Source of the DNA: Acetobacteraceae bacterium UBA6159
Lineage (GTDB): Bacteria; Pseudomonadota; Alphaproteobacteria; Acetobacterales; Acetobacteraceae
Length of the DNA: 25,860 bases
Direction: 5' to 3'
NCBI GenBank assembly: GCA_002422345.1
Contig: DIUL01000097.1
Location: forward strand, 1-25,860
Notes under the pieces: generated by a model
Databases searched by the model: none
What the model was told of the DNA's origin: nothing
The model's input: only the letters and a program-made list of their open reading frames with translations
Shown here: positions 1 to 7,794 of the stretch, piece by piece
How positions within the stretch are numbered: the first letter of the stretch is position 1
Layout: every line of letters begins with the position of its first letter
Program-made: the position numbers and the translations under genes

Positions 1-22
1 GGTGATTGACCGGACAGCAGTG
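1..22. mobile_element. Terminus of an insertion sequence, left window edge (partial)
   Basis: Bases 4-22 read GATTGACCGGACAGCAGTG and are the exact reverse complement of the last 19 bases of the window. The element would extend leftwards out of the window, so only its tip is visible. It lies inside an open reading frame that runs off the edge (604 to 1, minus strand), as expected for an IS that landed in a gene. The IS family cannot be named because no transposase is visible. Confidence 0.72.
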
Positions 23-604
23 GTAATGCATGGCAACCATCTGTCCGATCGCTAGACCGGTCTCAATCAACGTACAGGCTGCGGGTGTACCCGTAAGTGA
101 TGCGCCGATCAGACTATTCCAGTAGGGACGGACATCCGCGGCCTGTGCGACAATCTCTCCCATCCGCCGTGGGCGGAGTGTGCCCGCGAGATATAACAAT
201 TGCGTTATTTCACCCTCGAGTGCAGCGTCGGTATCGATTGGTGCCTTGATTTCGCGATCCACGTTGCTCTTCCACGTCGTGTCCGCGAACTCAGCCATGA
301 CCGCTTGGGCAAGAAAAACAGGATGCCAAGCGCTAGGATAGGCTGGTTTTGGTAGATTGGCCGCTGGCTTGGTAGCGAACGCGGCGGCGGGCTTGATCGT
401 GAATGCCGGCTTGATGAGCTTTAGCGGCAGTTCGCTGACGTCGGATGGCCACTCCACCGCGGGTTCGAGAATGCCAGAGAACGGTAGGAAACCGACCGCG
501 CCCGCTGGCCCGCCTGTCGAAGCCGACCCGACCACACCCTGACTGCCTTGACTCCCCTGGCTACCTTGGCTGCCCTGGCTACCTTGACTGAAGTTGATCG
601 ACAT
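1..604 (-). CDS. Partial protein with collagen-like (Gly-Ser-Gln)n N-terminus, interrupted by IS
   Basis: An open frame on the minus strand starts with ATG at 604-602, preceded by AAGGA (614-618) at good spacing, and runs without a stop to the window edge (201 codons or more). Residues 6-23 are six tandem Ser-Gln-Gly units. A Lys/Pro/Ala-rich linker follows, then a region that looks globular, with motifs RPRRMGEIVAQ, PYWNSLIG and IGQMVAMHY. The last codons before the edge lie in the IS terminus, so the native C-terminus is lost here. The helical part reminds me of the region just before the RPRPS active-site motif of vanadium haloperoxidase/PAP2-type proteins, but that motif would lie beyond the IS, so this is a weak guess. 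The start is 50 bp downstream of the SARP-like regulator stop on the same strand, which suggests co-transcription. Function unknown. Confidence 0.6.
   Translation of the reverse strand, partial: MSINFSQGSQGSQGSQGSQGSQGVVGSASTGGPAGAVGFLPFSGILEPAVEWPSDVSELPLKLIKPAFTIKPAAAFATKPAANLPKPAYPSAWHPVFLAQAVMAEFADTTWKSNVDREIKAPIDTDAALEGEITQLLYLAGTLRPRRMGEIVAQAADVRPYWNSLIGASLTGTPAACTLIETGLAIGQMVAMHYHCCPVNH
536..589 (-). repeat. 9-bp tandem repeat encoding (Ser-Gln-Gly)x6
   Basis: Six consecutive 9-bp units of the form AGY-CAR-GGN encode Ser-Gln-Gly six times, giving a collagen-like Gly-X-Y phase. The third codon positions vary between units, so the protein repeat rather than only the DNA appears to be maintained. 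Short tandem repeats like this can vary in copy number. Confidence 0.8.
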
Positions 605-654
605 CACGCGCGTTCCTTGATGTTGATGTTATATGTCGCGAAGGGGGGATTGCC

Positions 655-2643
655 TTATTCAGGCAACCCGGCCCTCGCAAGCTCGTCCGCGATCTGATTT
701 CGTCGCGATGCATCCCGAAAAGGATGTCTCTCACGCACGGTCCGCACACGAAAATCCGGCTGCACGCGCATCAACCGCGCACCCAGATCATGAGCCTCGG
801 AAATCCGGCCCGAGGCAGCCAGCGCCGCGATGGTAAAGCGCAGACTTGCTGTATATCCAGGCGCCTCCCGGATTGCCTGCTCACCCCACTGGATCGCTTC
901 GTCGTACGACCTGTTTGTATAGTGTGATAGACAAAGAGCGGTATGATATCGAAACGAGAATCGATCGCGAGGTGACAGCTGGATCGCGCGTTCAGCACGC
1001 TTCACTGCCTCGGCGGCTTGTCCAACATAGGCATAGGTCCCCGCGCTCCACATCCATGAAGACGCATCGTTCGGCGCGACATCAGTCGCTCGATCAAAAA
1101 TTCGGACCGCCCCATCGTAGTCGCGATGCAGGAAGGCCCGTGTATGGGCATGCAGCGCAAGCGCCTGGACATTCAGCGCATCTCGGTCAATCGCTGCCCG
1201 AGCGGCGTCATCTGACGCCACCGCATCGCTGTTTGGATCAGGTGACCAGCCCTGTCCAACACGCAGAGCATACCAGTCGGCCATCAGGGCATGAGTTGTC
1301 GCATAGCCTGGATCGAGCGCGGCTGCCTTTGCCAGTAGTTCGCCCGCCGCACCGTAAGACTCCCGATCCATGCGAAACATCACATCGCGCGCCTGCAGCA
1401 CCAGATCATAAGCCGTCATGCTCGCCGGATGCTTGCTCTTGATGCGGCGCATCTCGACTTCATGGATGTTCGGTACAATTGTATTGACGACACGTCGAGC
1501 GATGTTGTCCTGCGCTTCAAATAACATAAGGGCCTTGGTGTCGTACGATTGCCCCCAGAGCACGCTCCCGCTCTCAGCTTCTGCCAACTGGACTGAAATC
1601 CGTACCCATGGTTCGGCGTGGCGGGCGGTGCCGGAAACGACATACCTCACGCCCAGTTCGTTGCCAACATGACGAATATCCAAAGGCATGTCAGAAAATT
1701 GACGACTGGAATTGCTCGATACGACCACCGGTTCACGCAAGGTGGCCAGTAATGTCACAATATCCTCCACTAAGCCAGCTGCGAAGTATCCTGGGACGGG
1801 GTCAGGGCCGATGGCACGAAAAGGCAGCACAGCAACCCGCGGAGGGCCATCCTGTACGTAGGTTGGCGTAAGGAGCCGACGCGCTGTCGATACGGGCGTC
1901 AACTGCGACTTTATGGCAGCCTCACGCAACCGCCCGGCAACCCCCTCCGTCTCCTCCGAAGGCCCAACATCCAACTCCCGCCGCAACACCTCCACGCAAG
2001 CATCATACTGCCGGATCGCATCCGCCCGCCGTCCCGCGCGCAGATACACCTCCATCATCAACCGGTGGCTGTCCTCCCGCAGCAGATCCAACGCCAGCAT
2101 CCGCTCTGCCGCCAGCACCGCCGGATGCACATCGCCCGCCGCCAGGCATGCATCCGTCAGCCGCCGCAGCGCCGCGATCGCCGCATCCGTCACCTCACTG
2201 CGCGCGACAATCAACCAATCATCAAAATCCCCACCCACCGGCGGGAACCGATCCAACAGCGACCCGGCGTAGATCTCCGAAGCCTCGGCCAGCGCCGCCC
2301 GGTCCGACGATCGTGCGAGCAGCCGGAAGCGCCCGACATCCGTTTCTACCATGCCCGGAATGAAGGCCAGCGTGCTCGGGTTATTCGCGATCACATCGCC
2401 GCCTGCGTCCCTTAGCGCGCGCCGCAATACAAGCAACGTTTGTCGCAGACTGTGTCTTGCCTGTTCCGCGCCGCGGTCCGTCCACAACAGGTCGGACACG
2501 GTTTCCCGTGTAACCGGTCGTCCGTCCTGCATGGCGAGATAACCCAGCAATGCCTGTGCCTTCCGTGGCAGCGACGTGACCTCGCGTCCCGCAACGCTCA
2601 GGCGGAAGCCACCCAAGAGTCTGATCAAGACCGGCGTTGTCAT
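655..2643 (-). CDS. SARP/BTAD-family transcriptional regulator with TolB-like and TPR region
   Basis: This 662-aa protein is a predicted DNA-binding regulator. Residues ~1-95 form the OmpR/SARP-type winged helix (LLGGFRLSVAGREV, RKAQALLGYLA, LRQTLLVLRRAL). Residues ~95-240 are a bacterial transcriptional activation domain of helical repeats (LMMEVYLRAGRRADAIRQY). Residues ~268-390 resemble the TolB-like region found in adenylate-cyclase-type regulators (VAVLPFRAIGPD, GLVEDIVTLLA, YVVSGTARH, LWGQSYD). The remainder is TPR repeats. No transmembrane or nucleotide-binding motif is visible, so it probably senses through protein or ligand contacts of the TPR/TolB part. It reads toward the Ser-Gln-Gly protein gene 50 bp downstream, its likely operon partner. 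The 5' half is very GC-rich while the 3' half is visibly less so, a possible sign of mosaic origin. Regulatory targets are unknown. Confidence 0.88.
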   Translation of the reverse strand: MTTPVLIRLLGGFRLSVAGREVTSLPRKAQALLGYLAMQDGRPVTRETVSDLLWTDRGAEQARHSLRQTLLVLRRALRDAGGDVIANNPSTLAFIPGMVETDVGRFRLLARSSDRAALAEASEIYAGSLLDRFPPVGGDFDDWLIVARSEVTDAAIAALRRLTDACLAAGDVHPAVLAAERMLALDLLREDSHRLMMEVYLRAGRRADAIRQYDACVEVLRRELDVGPSEETEGVAGRLREAAIKSQLTPVSTARRLLTPTYVQDGPPRVAVLPFRAIGPDPVPGYFAAGLVEDIVTLLATLREPVVVSSNSSRQFSDMPLDIRHVGNELGVRYVVSGTARHAEPWVRISVQLAEAESGSVLWGQSYDTKALMLFEAQDNIARRVVNTIVPNIHEVEMRRIKSKHPASMTAYDLVLQARDVMFRMDRESYGAAGELLAKAAALDPGYATTHALMADWYALRVGQGWSPDPNSDAVASDDAARAAIDRDALNVQALALHAHTRAFLHRDYDGAVRIFDRATDVAPNDASSWMWSAGTYAYVGQAAEAVKRAERAIQLSPRDRFSFRYHTALCLSHYTNRSYDEAIQWGEQAIREAPGYTASLRFTIAALAASGRISEAHDLGARLMRVQPDFRVRTVRERHPFRDASRRNQIADELARAGLPE

Positions 2644-2710
2644 CGTCAGTGGCTATCTCATTGCACGCTGAAATGAAGCAAACCATCCCCGCCCGGGGGA
2701 CACAAGGGGC

Positions 2711-2787
2711 TTTGACGCCATTTTTGACGCTCACCGCCCCTCGGTCACTTAAATTTTGACGCCCACTTCGCAACCCACGTGACGCCC
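2711..2787. promoter_or_regulatory. TTTGACGC direct repeats upstream of the SARP-like regulator
   Basis: TTTGACGC occurs at 2711-2718, 2723-2730 and 2755-2762, and the shorter TGACGC at 2780-2785. Start-to-start spacings are 12, 32 and 23 bp, roughly multiples of one helical turn. SARP regulators are known to bind direct repeats spaced by about one turn, so this may be an autoregulatory operator for the gene starting at 2643. The repeats also resemble -35 elements (TTGACG), so promoter function is an alternative. The rest of 2644-2857 shows no gene. Confidence 0.4.
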
Positions 2788-2857
2788 CGTTTCGTTCTCT
2801 GCTCCCACGCCGCTCGGCCCGATCAACGGGCCCGGGCATAACGGGGAGACTGCGATT

Positions 2858-2914
2858 ATGAAATTTCAATCCTTGATCGTCATCATGCGAACCACGGCGG
2901 AGGAACGGTCATGA
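2858..2914 (+). CDS. 18-codon leader ORF translationally coupled to the antitoxin
   Basis: ATG at 2858 follows GGGGAG (2843-2848) at normal spacing and encodes MKFQSLIVIMRTTAEERS. Its TGA stop (2912-2914) overlaps the ATG of the next gene (2911) in the ATGA arrangement typical of translational coupling. It occupies the place where a HigB/RelE-type toxin gene normally lies, but is far too short to be one. It may be a leader peptide, a toxin remnant, or chance. Confidence 0.35.
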   Translation: MKFQSLIVIMRTTAEERS

Positions 2915-3213
2915 CACCCACCGGCCTCGTTGCCGTCGTTTCGAACGGCGTTCACACCATACCGCCCGTCGTCCGTAAAATGACCCGGCGCGGCTTCGAC
3001 ACGCTCGCCCTCACCACAGTGGAGCCGATGACCGGCCACGAAATCCTGGCCCTGCGGGAGCGGGAGGGGATCAGCCAGGCCGTGCTCGCGCTGCACCTGA
3101 ATGTCCGTACCAAATTGGTGAGCGACTGGGAGCGTGGGGTGAAGCACCCAAGCGGCCCGTCGTTGAAGCTGCTCGCGCTGATCCGGGTGAAGGGGATCGG
3201 GGCGGTCGCGTGA
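2911..3213 (+). CDS. Orphan HigA/NadS-like antitoxin, XRE-family HTH
   Basis: This 100-aa protein resembles the antitoxin half of HigBA/RelE-type type II systems, which binds both its toxin and its own operator. Residues ~50-90 form the helix-turn-helix (GHEILALREREGISQAVLA, LNVRTKLVSDWERG), followed by the usual C-terminal stretch PSGPSLKLLALI. The N-terminal ~40 residues (RKMTRRGFDTLAL) match the usual antitoxin lead-in, so the start at 2911 is preferred over inner ATGs. No RelE/HigB toxin is found on either side: only an 18-codon ORF precedes it, and a 226-bp gap leads to the Hint protein gene. It may be an orphan antitoxin or a recruited repressor. The family call is good; loss of the toxin is seen directly in the sequence, and the present role is inferred. 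Confidence 0.82.
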   Translation: MTPTGLVAVVSNGVHTIPPVVRKMTRRGFDTLALTTVEPMTGHEILALREREGISQAVLALHLNVRTKLVSDWERGVKHPSGPSLKLLALIRVKGIGAVA

Positions 3214-3439
3214 TCCATGCGGCGAAACGTACCAAATTCTGTCTGTATCGCCGGTGTTGACGCGTTCCGCGTGCGGTGGAACACTATCGTTAACGAGTTT
3301 CTGACGATATCCGTTCCTGGGCGGCACGCATGTGTCGCTTGGGCGCCGCGCGCTGGATGGTGGCCCGTTTCGGTAGCCTGACCGTCGGGGAAGCCGGCCG
3401 CCCACGCGTGCCGACCCCCTCACCGCGAAGGATCGCCCC

Positions 3440-6412
3440 ATGGCCATGACGATCACCGGAACCATCGGCACGCTGGTGTCTCTGACCCTGGCGTCCGAGG
3501 ACCCGACCACGATTACCGGGACGGGCCTGCTGACCGCCGGCCTCAGCGGCGATGCCAGCCGAGCGTGGGACGTCGTGAATGCGGGGACGGTATCGAACGC
3601 GGCGGCGTTCGGCTCCGGCATCCGCCTGCTGGCGGGCGGCACGGTCACCAACAGCGGTTCGGGCAGCCATATCAGCGGGGAATATGCCGGCATCCGCATC
3701 TCGGGCGCGGCCGGCACGGTCAGCAATGCCGGTACGGTCTCGGGTACCGACAATGGTGTCTACATCTATCAGGGTGGCACGGTCACCAACCTGACGACCG
3801 GCACGATCACCGGCCGGCGCGCGGTCTATGGCGGCACGGGTGCGCTGACGGTCGACAATGCCGGGATCATCGCCGGTGGCACCGCGGTCAGTCAAAGCGG
3901 TGTACGGCTGCGAACCGGCGGCAGTGTGACCAACCAGAGTACCGGCACGATCACCGGCCACTATGGCGCGCATCTCCAGGGCAGCGCCGGCACCGTCGAC
4001 AACGCGGGCACCATCTTGGGCGGTTCCGGCTCGGTTGCACGAGCGATCCGGATGACGGCCGGTGGCACGATCATCAACCAGTCGGCGGCCCTGATCAGCG
4101 GCTACTTTGGCATCGAGGCGAACGGGACCGTGGCCTCGGTGACCAACCACGGCACCATCATCGGCAGCCTGGGCGCTCAGGGTTTCGGGGTCGGGCTGGA
4201 AGCCGGCGGCGTCGTCACCAACACCAGCGGCGGCACGATCATTGGACGCCAAGCAATCTATGTCGGCGTCTACGGCACAGTTGCATCGACAATCGTCAAT
4301 GCAGGCGTCATTGCCGGCGCGACCGCGGCTTTCGGCAGCGGGGTCAGACTGGGCAGCGCGGGGACGATCACGAACCAAGCCGGCGGCACGATCATTGGCT
4401 ATGTTGGTATCCTGAGCAATGTCACCGCCACGGCAGTCACCGTCCTGAATGCCGGCATCATCACCGGGGATACGTCCGGCTTCAGCGGCTACGGCATCTA
4501 TATTCGTGGCACCGGCGCGATCACCAACCTGGCCGGCGGCACGATCACCGGCCGCTATGGCGTGTCGGCGCGCAACAAGGTCTCGACGGTCGAGAATGCG
4601 GGCCGCATCAATGGCGGCATCTTCTCGGGGGAACGAGGGGTCTATCTCGGCAAGGGCGGCACGGTCACCAACCTGGCCGGGGGCACGATCACAGGCAACC
4701 GGGCGGTGGTGCTGACGGGCGGGGCCGGGACCCTCCGCAACGCCGGCACGATCAGTGGTCCCAACGCCGCTGTGTCCTTTGGCAGCGGCTTCGACCATAC
4801 CTTGATCGCCGATGTGGGCGCCGTGTTCACGGGCCTGGTGAATGGTACCAACCCGATCGGTGGGCCGAATGTCAGCACGATGGTCCTGGCTTCGGCCGCC
4901 GGCACCGGGACGATCAGCGGCCTCGGCACCCAGTTCCTCAACTTCGCGCGAACGAATGTCGATGCCGGCGCGAAATGGAGCCTCACCGGCGCCAATACGC
5001 TGGTTGATCAGACGACGCTGACCAACAACGGCACGATCACCGCTGGCGGGGCGCTGAAGGTTGACGATCTGCTGGGCGCCGGCCGGATCGTGACCGCGGG
5101 CGGCAACACCATCACCACGACCGGCACCGTCGCCGCGGGCCAGACGGTGGAACTCGGCGCGGGCACGAACGTCCTGGCGCTGACGGCCGGGTCGGGTTTC
5201 TCCGGCACCATCGCCGGCTTCGGCAAGGGAGAGACGATCACCCTGACCGACGTGACCGATGCCGTCTCCGCCGCGATCGTCGGCGGCAATACGCTGCTGG
5301 TCGATCGCAGCGGCAACCCCGACCTGGCGCTGATCCTTGACCCGGGCACGGACTACACCGGCGCGGCCTTCACGGTGGGCGACGCCGCGAGCGATTTCAT
5401 CACCACCGACCTGGCCTGCTTCGCGGCGGGCACGCGGATCGAGACACCGGACGGGTCGGTCGCGGTGGAGTCCCTGGCGATCGGCCAGCCGGTCCTGACC
5501 GCCTCCGGCCGGTCGGTGCCGGTCAAGTGGATCGGCTGGCGCCACCTGGACCTGACGCGCCACCCCGATCCCGCGCGTATCCGTCCGATCCGGGTCGAGC
5601 CAGGCGCGATCACCGCCAACGTGCCATCAGCGCCGGTGGTGCTCTCACCCGAGCACGCGGTGGCGATCGGCGGCAAGCTGATCCCGATCCGCCTTCTGGC
5701 CAATGGCGCGACCATCCGGCCGGATGCCGCCTGCCGGTTGGTCAGCTATTACCATGTCGAACTGGACGCGCATGACGTCCTGTTGAGTGAGGGGATGGCG
5801 GTCGAATCCTACCTCGACACCGGCAATCGGGCGATGTTCGAGAACGCGCCCGGCCCGCTGCTGCTGCACCCCGATCCCGGAGCCGGACAGGAGGATCGGG
5901 TCGCGCGCTCCTGCCTGCCCTTCGCCGATGCGCCCGATCAGGTGCGCCCGATCTGGACCGAACTGGCGGAACGGGCGCGGTTGCTGGGCCTGGATCTGCC
6001 GCGGGTGGCGACCACCGATGAGCCGGCGCTGGAGATCGAGGTGAACGGGCGCCGCATCGCTCCGGCCTCGGTCCAGGGCGGGTTGCACATATTTGTCCTG
6101 CCGGCCTTTGACGGTGCGGTGCGGCTGGTGTCCCGTTCGGCGTCTCCGCATGGACTGCGTCCGTGGATCGGCGATCGCCGCCGGCTGGGGGTTTCGGTCC
6201 GCGCGGTCGCGCTGCGGCGCGGGGGAGAGCGGGAGGTGGTGCCGCTGGATCATCCCGGTCTGCGCGACGGCTGGTGGCAGCCCGAGCGGGACGCGCGGAC
6301 GATGTGGCGCTGGACGGACGGAGCGGCCGAACTGCCTCTGCCAGCGGGGGGACCGGCGGTGCTGGAGATCCGGATTGACCCTCGGGGGCTGGCCTATGCC
6401 GTTGCCGCGTAG
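3440..6412 (+). CDS. Large beta-helix repeat protein with C-terminal Hint_2 domain
   Basis: This 990-aa protein is probably exported and surface-exposed. Residues ~30-480 are imperfect repeats of about 40-50 aa built on GTVTNLAGGTITGRYGV and NAGTI, the pattern of right-handed parallel beta-helices in adhesin-like proteins. Residues ~480-655 continue as beta-rich Gly/Thr/Ala sequence. Residues ~656-810 are a Hint_2 (hedgehog/intein-type) domain starting at Cys660 (CFAAGTRIETPDG), with LSPEHAV, LIPIRLLANG and the YYHVELDAHDVLLSEG/ESYLDTGNR blocks. Residues ~863-985 form a further module (GWWQPERD, MWRWTDG) that recurs in the protein encoded at 10017-12800. There is no clear Sec signal peptide and no autotransporter barrel, so the export route is unclear; type I secretion is one possibility. 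GAAGGA at ~3426-3431 precedes the ATG. Hint domains can cleave autocatalytically; whether this one does is unknown. Confidence 0.9.
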   Translation: MAMTITGTIGTLVSLTLASEDPTTITGTGLLTAGLSGDASRAWDVVNAGTVSNAAAFGSGIRLLAGGTVTNSGSGSHISGEYAGIRISGAAGTVSNAGTVSGTDNGVYIYQGGTVTNLTTGTITGRRAVYGGTGALTVDNAGIIAGGTAVSQSGVRLRTGGSVTNQSTGTITGHYGAHLQGSAGTVDNAGTILGGSGSVARAIRMTAGGTIINQSAALISGYFGIEANGTVASVTNHGTIIGSLGAQGFGVGLEAGGVVTNTSGGTIIGRQAIYVGVYGTVASTIVNAGVIAGATAAFGSGVRLGSAGTITNQAGGTIIGYVGILSNVTATAVTVLNAGIITGDTSGFSGYGIYIRGTGAITNLAGGTITGRYGVSARNKVSTVENAGRINGGIFSGERGVYLGKGGTVTNLAGGTITGNRAVVLTGGAGTLRNAGTISGPNAAVSFGSGFDHTLIADVGAVFTGLVNGTNPIGGPNVSTMVLASAAGTGTISGLGTQFLNFARTNVDAGAKWSLTGANTLVDQTTLTNNGTITAGGALKVDDLLGAGRIVTAGGNTITTTGTVAAGQTVELGAGTNVLALTAGSGFSGTIAGFGKGETITLTDVTDAVSAAIVGGNTLLVDRSGNPDLALILDPGTDYTGAAFTVGDAASDFITTDLACFAAGTRIETPDGSVAVESLAIGQPVLTASGRSVPVKWIGWRHLDLTRHPDPARIRPIRVEPGAITANVPSAPVVLSPEHAVAIGGKLIPIRLLANGATIRPDAACRLVSYYHVELDAHDVLLSEGMAVESYLDTGNRAMFENAPGPLLLHPDPGAGQEDRVARSCLPFADAPDQVRPIWTELAERARLLGLDLPRVATTDEPALEIEVNGRRIAPASVQGGLHIFVLPAFDGAVRLVSRSASPHGLRPWIGDRRRLGVSVRAVALRRGGEREVVPLDHPGLRDGWWQPERDARTMWRWTDGAAELPLPAGGPAVLEIRIDPRGLAYAVAA

Positions 6413-6423
6413 GGGATGATCGG

Positions 6424-6452
6424 GAGGGGGCTTTCCGGTGGCCGGCCCCCTC
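6424..6452. terminator. GC-rich hairpin between convergent genes
   Basis: GAGGGGGC (6424-6431) pairs perfectly with GCCCCCTC (6445-6452) around a 13-nt loop. It lies between the Hint gene stop and the convergent oxygenase gene, whose stop codon (6453-6451) sits in the right arm. No T-tract follows, so it may act bidirectionally or only weakly. Confidence 0.5.
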
Positions 6453-7134
6453 AGGCCGCCCGGACGGGCTGGTCGGAAAACGCCAGTTCGTGCCGGGACC
6501 GCCATTCCGGCCTGACGTAGTTCACGATCAGAGACCGCCGCACGCCGGTGATCCGCCGCCGGGTGAAGCCGTGCCAGGTATCGGGGCCGGGCACGAACAT
6601 CAGGCCCTTGCCGAACCCGCCGGGGGCGGAACCGATGACCTCGCCTTCGGGGGTCATCAGGTCGGTGCCCCAGTCGTCGGCCTCGGGGTGATCGGACAGA
6701 TAGACCAGGAACGTCAGCAGCTTGGCGCCGATATCCGTGTGCGGTTCCAGCCAGAACCCATCGGTGTCGAGGCAATACTCGATCCGCAGGAAGCTGCCGG
6801 TCAGATCGAGCCCGGTCATGTCGTTCAGCAGGCCGATCGTCGCCTCATCCTGGAAGGCCTCAGCCAGGGTGGCGCAGACCGGGTATTCCCGCCGGGCTGC
6901 CTCGTTCACGAACAGGCGGCTGGCGTTGTGGGTTTCCCGCTTGCCCCGCGTGTCGTCGATCGCCGGCGGCGTCAGGGGCAGCCGAGCGAGGGCGCGCGCC
7001 ATCCCGTCCGGCAGCACGGCGGTCGGCAGCCAGTGGCGGAAGGGGCTGTCGTGACGCTCCGCCAGACGGATCGCCTTGCGGATCCGGCCGCCGGCGCAGG
7101 GCAGGGCGGCGGCTTCCATCAGGATCGTGTCCAT
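6451..7134 (-). CDS. 2-oxoglutarate/Fe(II)-dependent oxygenase (second of pair)
   Basis: This 227-aa protein belongs to the 2OG-Fe(II) dioxygenases, which hydroxylate protein side chains or small molecules using O2 and 2-oxoglutarate. The facial triad is visible as H-x-D in EPHTDIGAKLLTF and the distal His in DTWHGFTRRR, followed by RRSLIVNY, whose Arg would hold 2-oxoglutarate. A longer in-frame ORF reaches 7404, but the ATG at 7134 has TGAGGA upstream and begins 11 bp after the previous gene's stop, so it is preferred. It is a diverged paralogue of the upstream oxygenase (compare SPFRHWLPTAVLP with EPFPHLVVPGFLP). It is last in the hemN operon and convergent with the Hint protein gene. The substrate is unknown; a nearby surface protein or glycan is a guess from context. 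Confidence 0.85.
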   Translation of the reverse strand: MDTILMEAAALPCAGGRIRKAIRLAERHDSPFRHWLPTAVLPDGMARALARLPLTPPAIDDTRGKRETHNASRLFVNEAARREYPVCATLAEAFQDEATIGLLNDMTGLDLTGSFLRIEYCLDTDGFWLEPHTDIGAKLLTFLVYLSDHPEADDWGTDLMTPEGEVIGSAPGGFGKGLMFVPGPDTWHGFTRRRITGVRRSLIVNYVRPEWRSRHELAFSDQPVRAA

Positions 7135-7145
7135 GCGTGGGTTCC

Positions 7146-7787
7146 TCAGCGGAGGGTCAGCAGGGACTTCACGCCGGCCGACAGCGCATGGCGCCGCAGT
7201 TCCCGCCGCATCGTCGCCGCGTCCACCATCCAGTTCAGCATGATCGAGCGGCGCACCCCGTCGAAGGGCTTGTGCCCGTGCCAGGAGTTGTCGGTGCGCC
7301 GGAACGCCAGCAGCGTGCCGGCGTCGGGGGGCACCTCGGCGATCATGTCCTCGATATCGTCCGGCCCGCGTAGCAGGCGCAGCCGGCCGCCCTGGTTCGA
7401 CCAATCCTCATTCAGGTAGATCAGCGCGGTGACGATCTTGGTCTCGCTGTCGGTGTGGATCTGCCCGTCGACCGGCCGGGTGCGCGCCCGCAGCGTCACC
7501 ATCAGGGTCGCCGGATCCAGGGCGACGCCGAACTTGTGGCTGAAGGCCTCGGTGACCAAGGGCGACCGCAGCCGTTCCATCAACCGCTCGAAGGCGCCGT
7601 AAAGCCGAGCGGTGGGGACGGGAAGGACACCGGGGAGGTCGGGGGCGGGGAAGGAGGAGACGACGTCATGTACGGCCTCGGCCGGCAGGAAGCCTGGCAC
7701 CACAAGATGGGGGAAGGGTTCGTGCTCCAGCGGCATGTGCAGGAACCGGTCCAGGTCGATCAGGTCGTCCAGCATTGTCTGTGTCAT
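7146..7787 (-). CDS. 2-oxoglutarate/Fe(II)-dependent oxygenase (first of pair)
   Basis: This 213-aa protein of the prolyl-4-hydroxylase-like 2OG-Fe(II) oxygenase superfamily carries the metal motif H-x-D in GQIHTDSETKIV, the distal His in DNSWHGHKPF, and the 2-oxoglutarate Arg in GVRRSIMLNW. The N-terminus HEPFPHLVVPGFLPAE is typical of small proteobacterial members found near polysaccharide genes. The ATG at 7787 is 7 bp after the hemN stop and the next oxygenase starts 11 bp after its own stop, so all three genes are probably one transcript. An O2-consuming enzyme downstream of an O2-independent haem enzyme under FNR control is odd and suggests use in microoxic conditions. The substrate is unknown. 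Confidence 0.87.
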   Translation of the reverse strand: MTQTMLDDLIDLDRFLHMPLEHEPFPHLVVPGFLPAEAVHDVVSSFPAPDLPGVLPVPTARLYGAFERLMERLRSPLVTEAFSHKFGVALDPATLMVTLRARTRPVDGQIHTDSETKIVTALIYLNEDWSNQGGRLRLLRGPDDIEDMIAEVPPDAGTLLAFRRTDNSWHGHKPFDGVRRSIMLNWMVDAATMRRELRRHALSAGVKSLLTLR

Positions 7788-7794
7788 GACAGCC

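Noticed and set aside
536..589. CRISPR-like short repeat array
   Set aside because: The units are 9 bp, contiguous without spacers, and in frame with a protein; no cas genes are present.
846..1442. 198-aa plus-strand open frame opposite the SARP-like regulator
   Set aside because: It is antisense to clear TPR/TolB-like coding sequence, rich in Arg, His and Pro with no domain, and lacks a ribosome binding site.
3287..3296. TCGTTAACGA perfect palindrome upstream of the Hint gene as an operator
   Set aside because: Ten-base palindromes occur by chance at this scale, and no matching site or regulator was found in the window.
3290..5563. 757-aa open frame on the minus strand opposite the Hint protein gene
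   Set aside because: Its composition is Arg/Ala/Asp/Gly-rich without a recognisable domain. It mirrors the GC-rich repeat codons of the opposite strand and lacks a good start. The plus-strand protein has clear Hint and repeat motifs.
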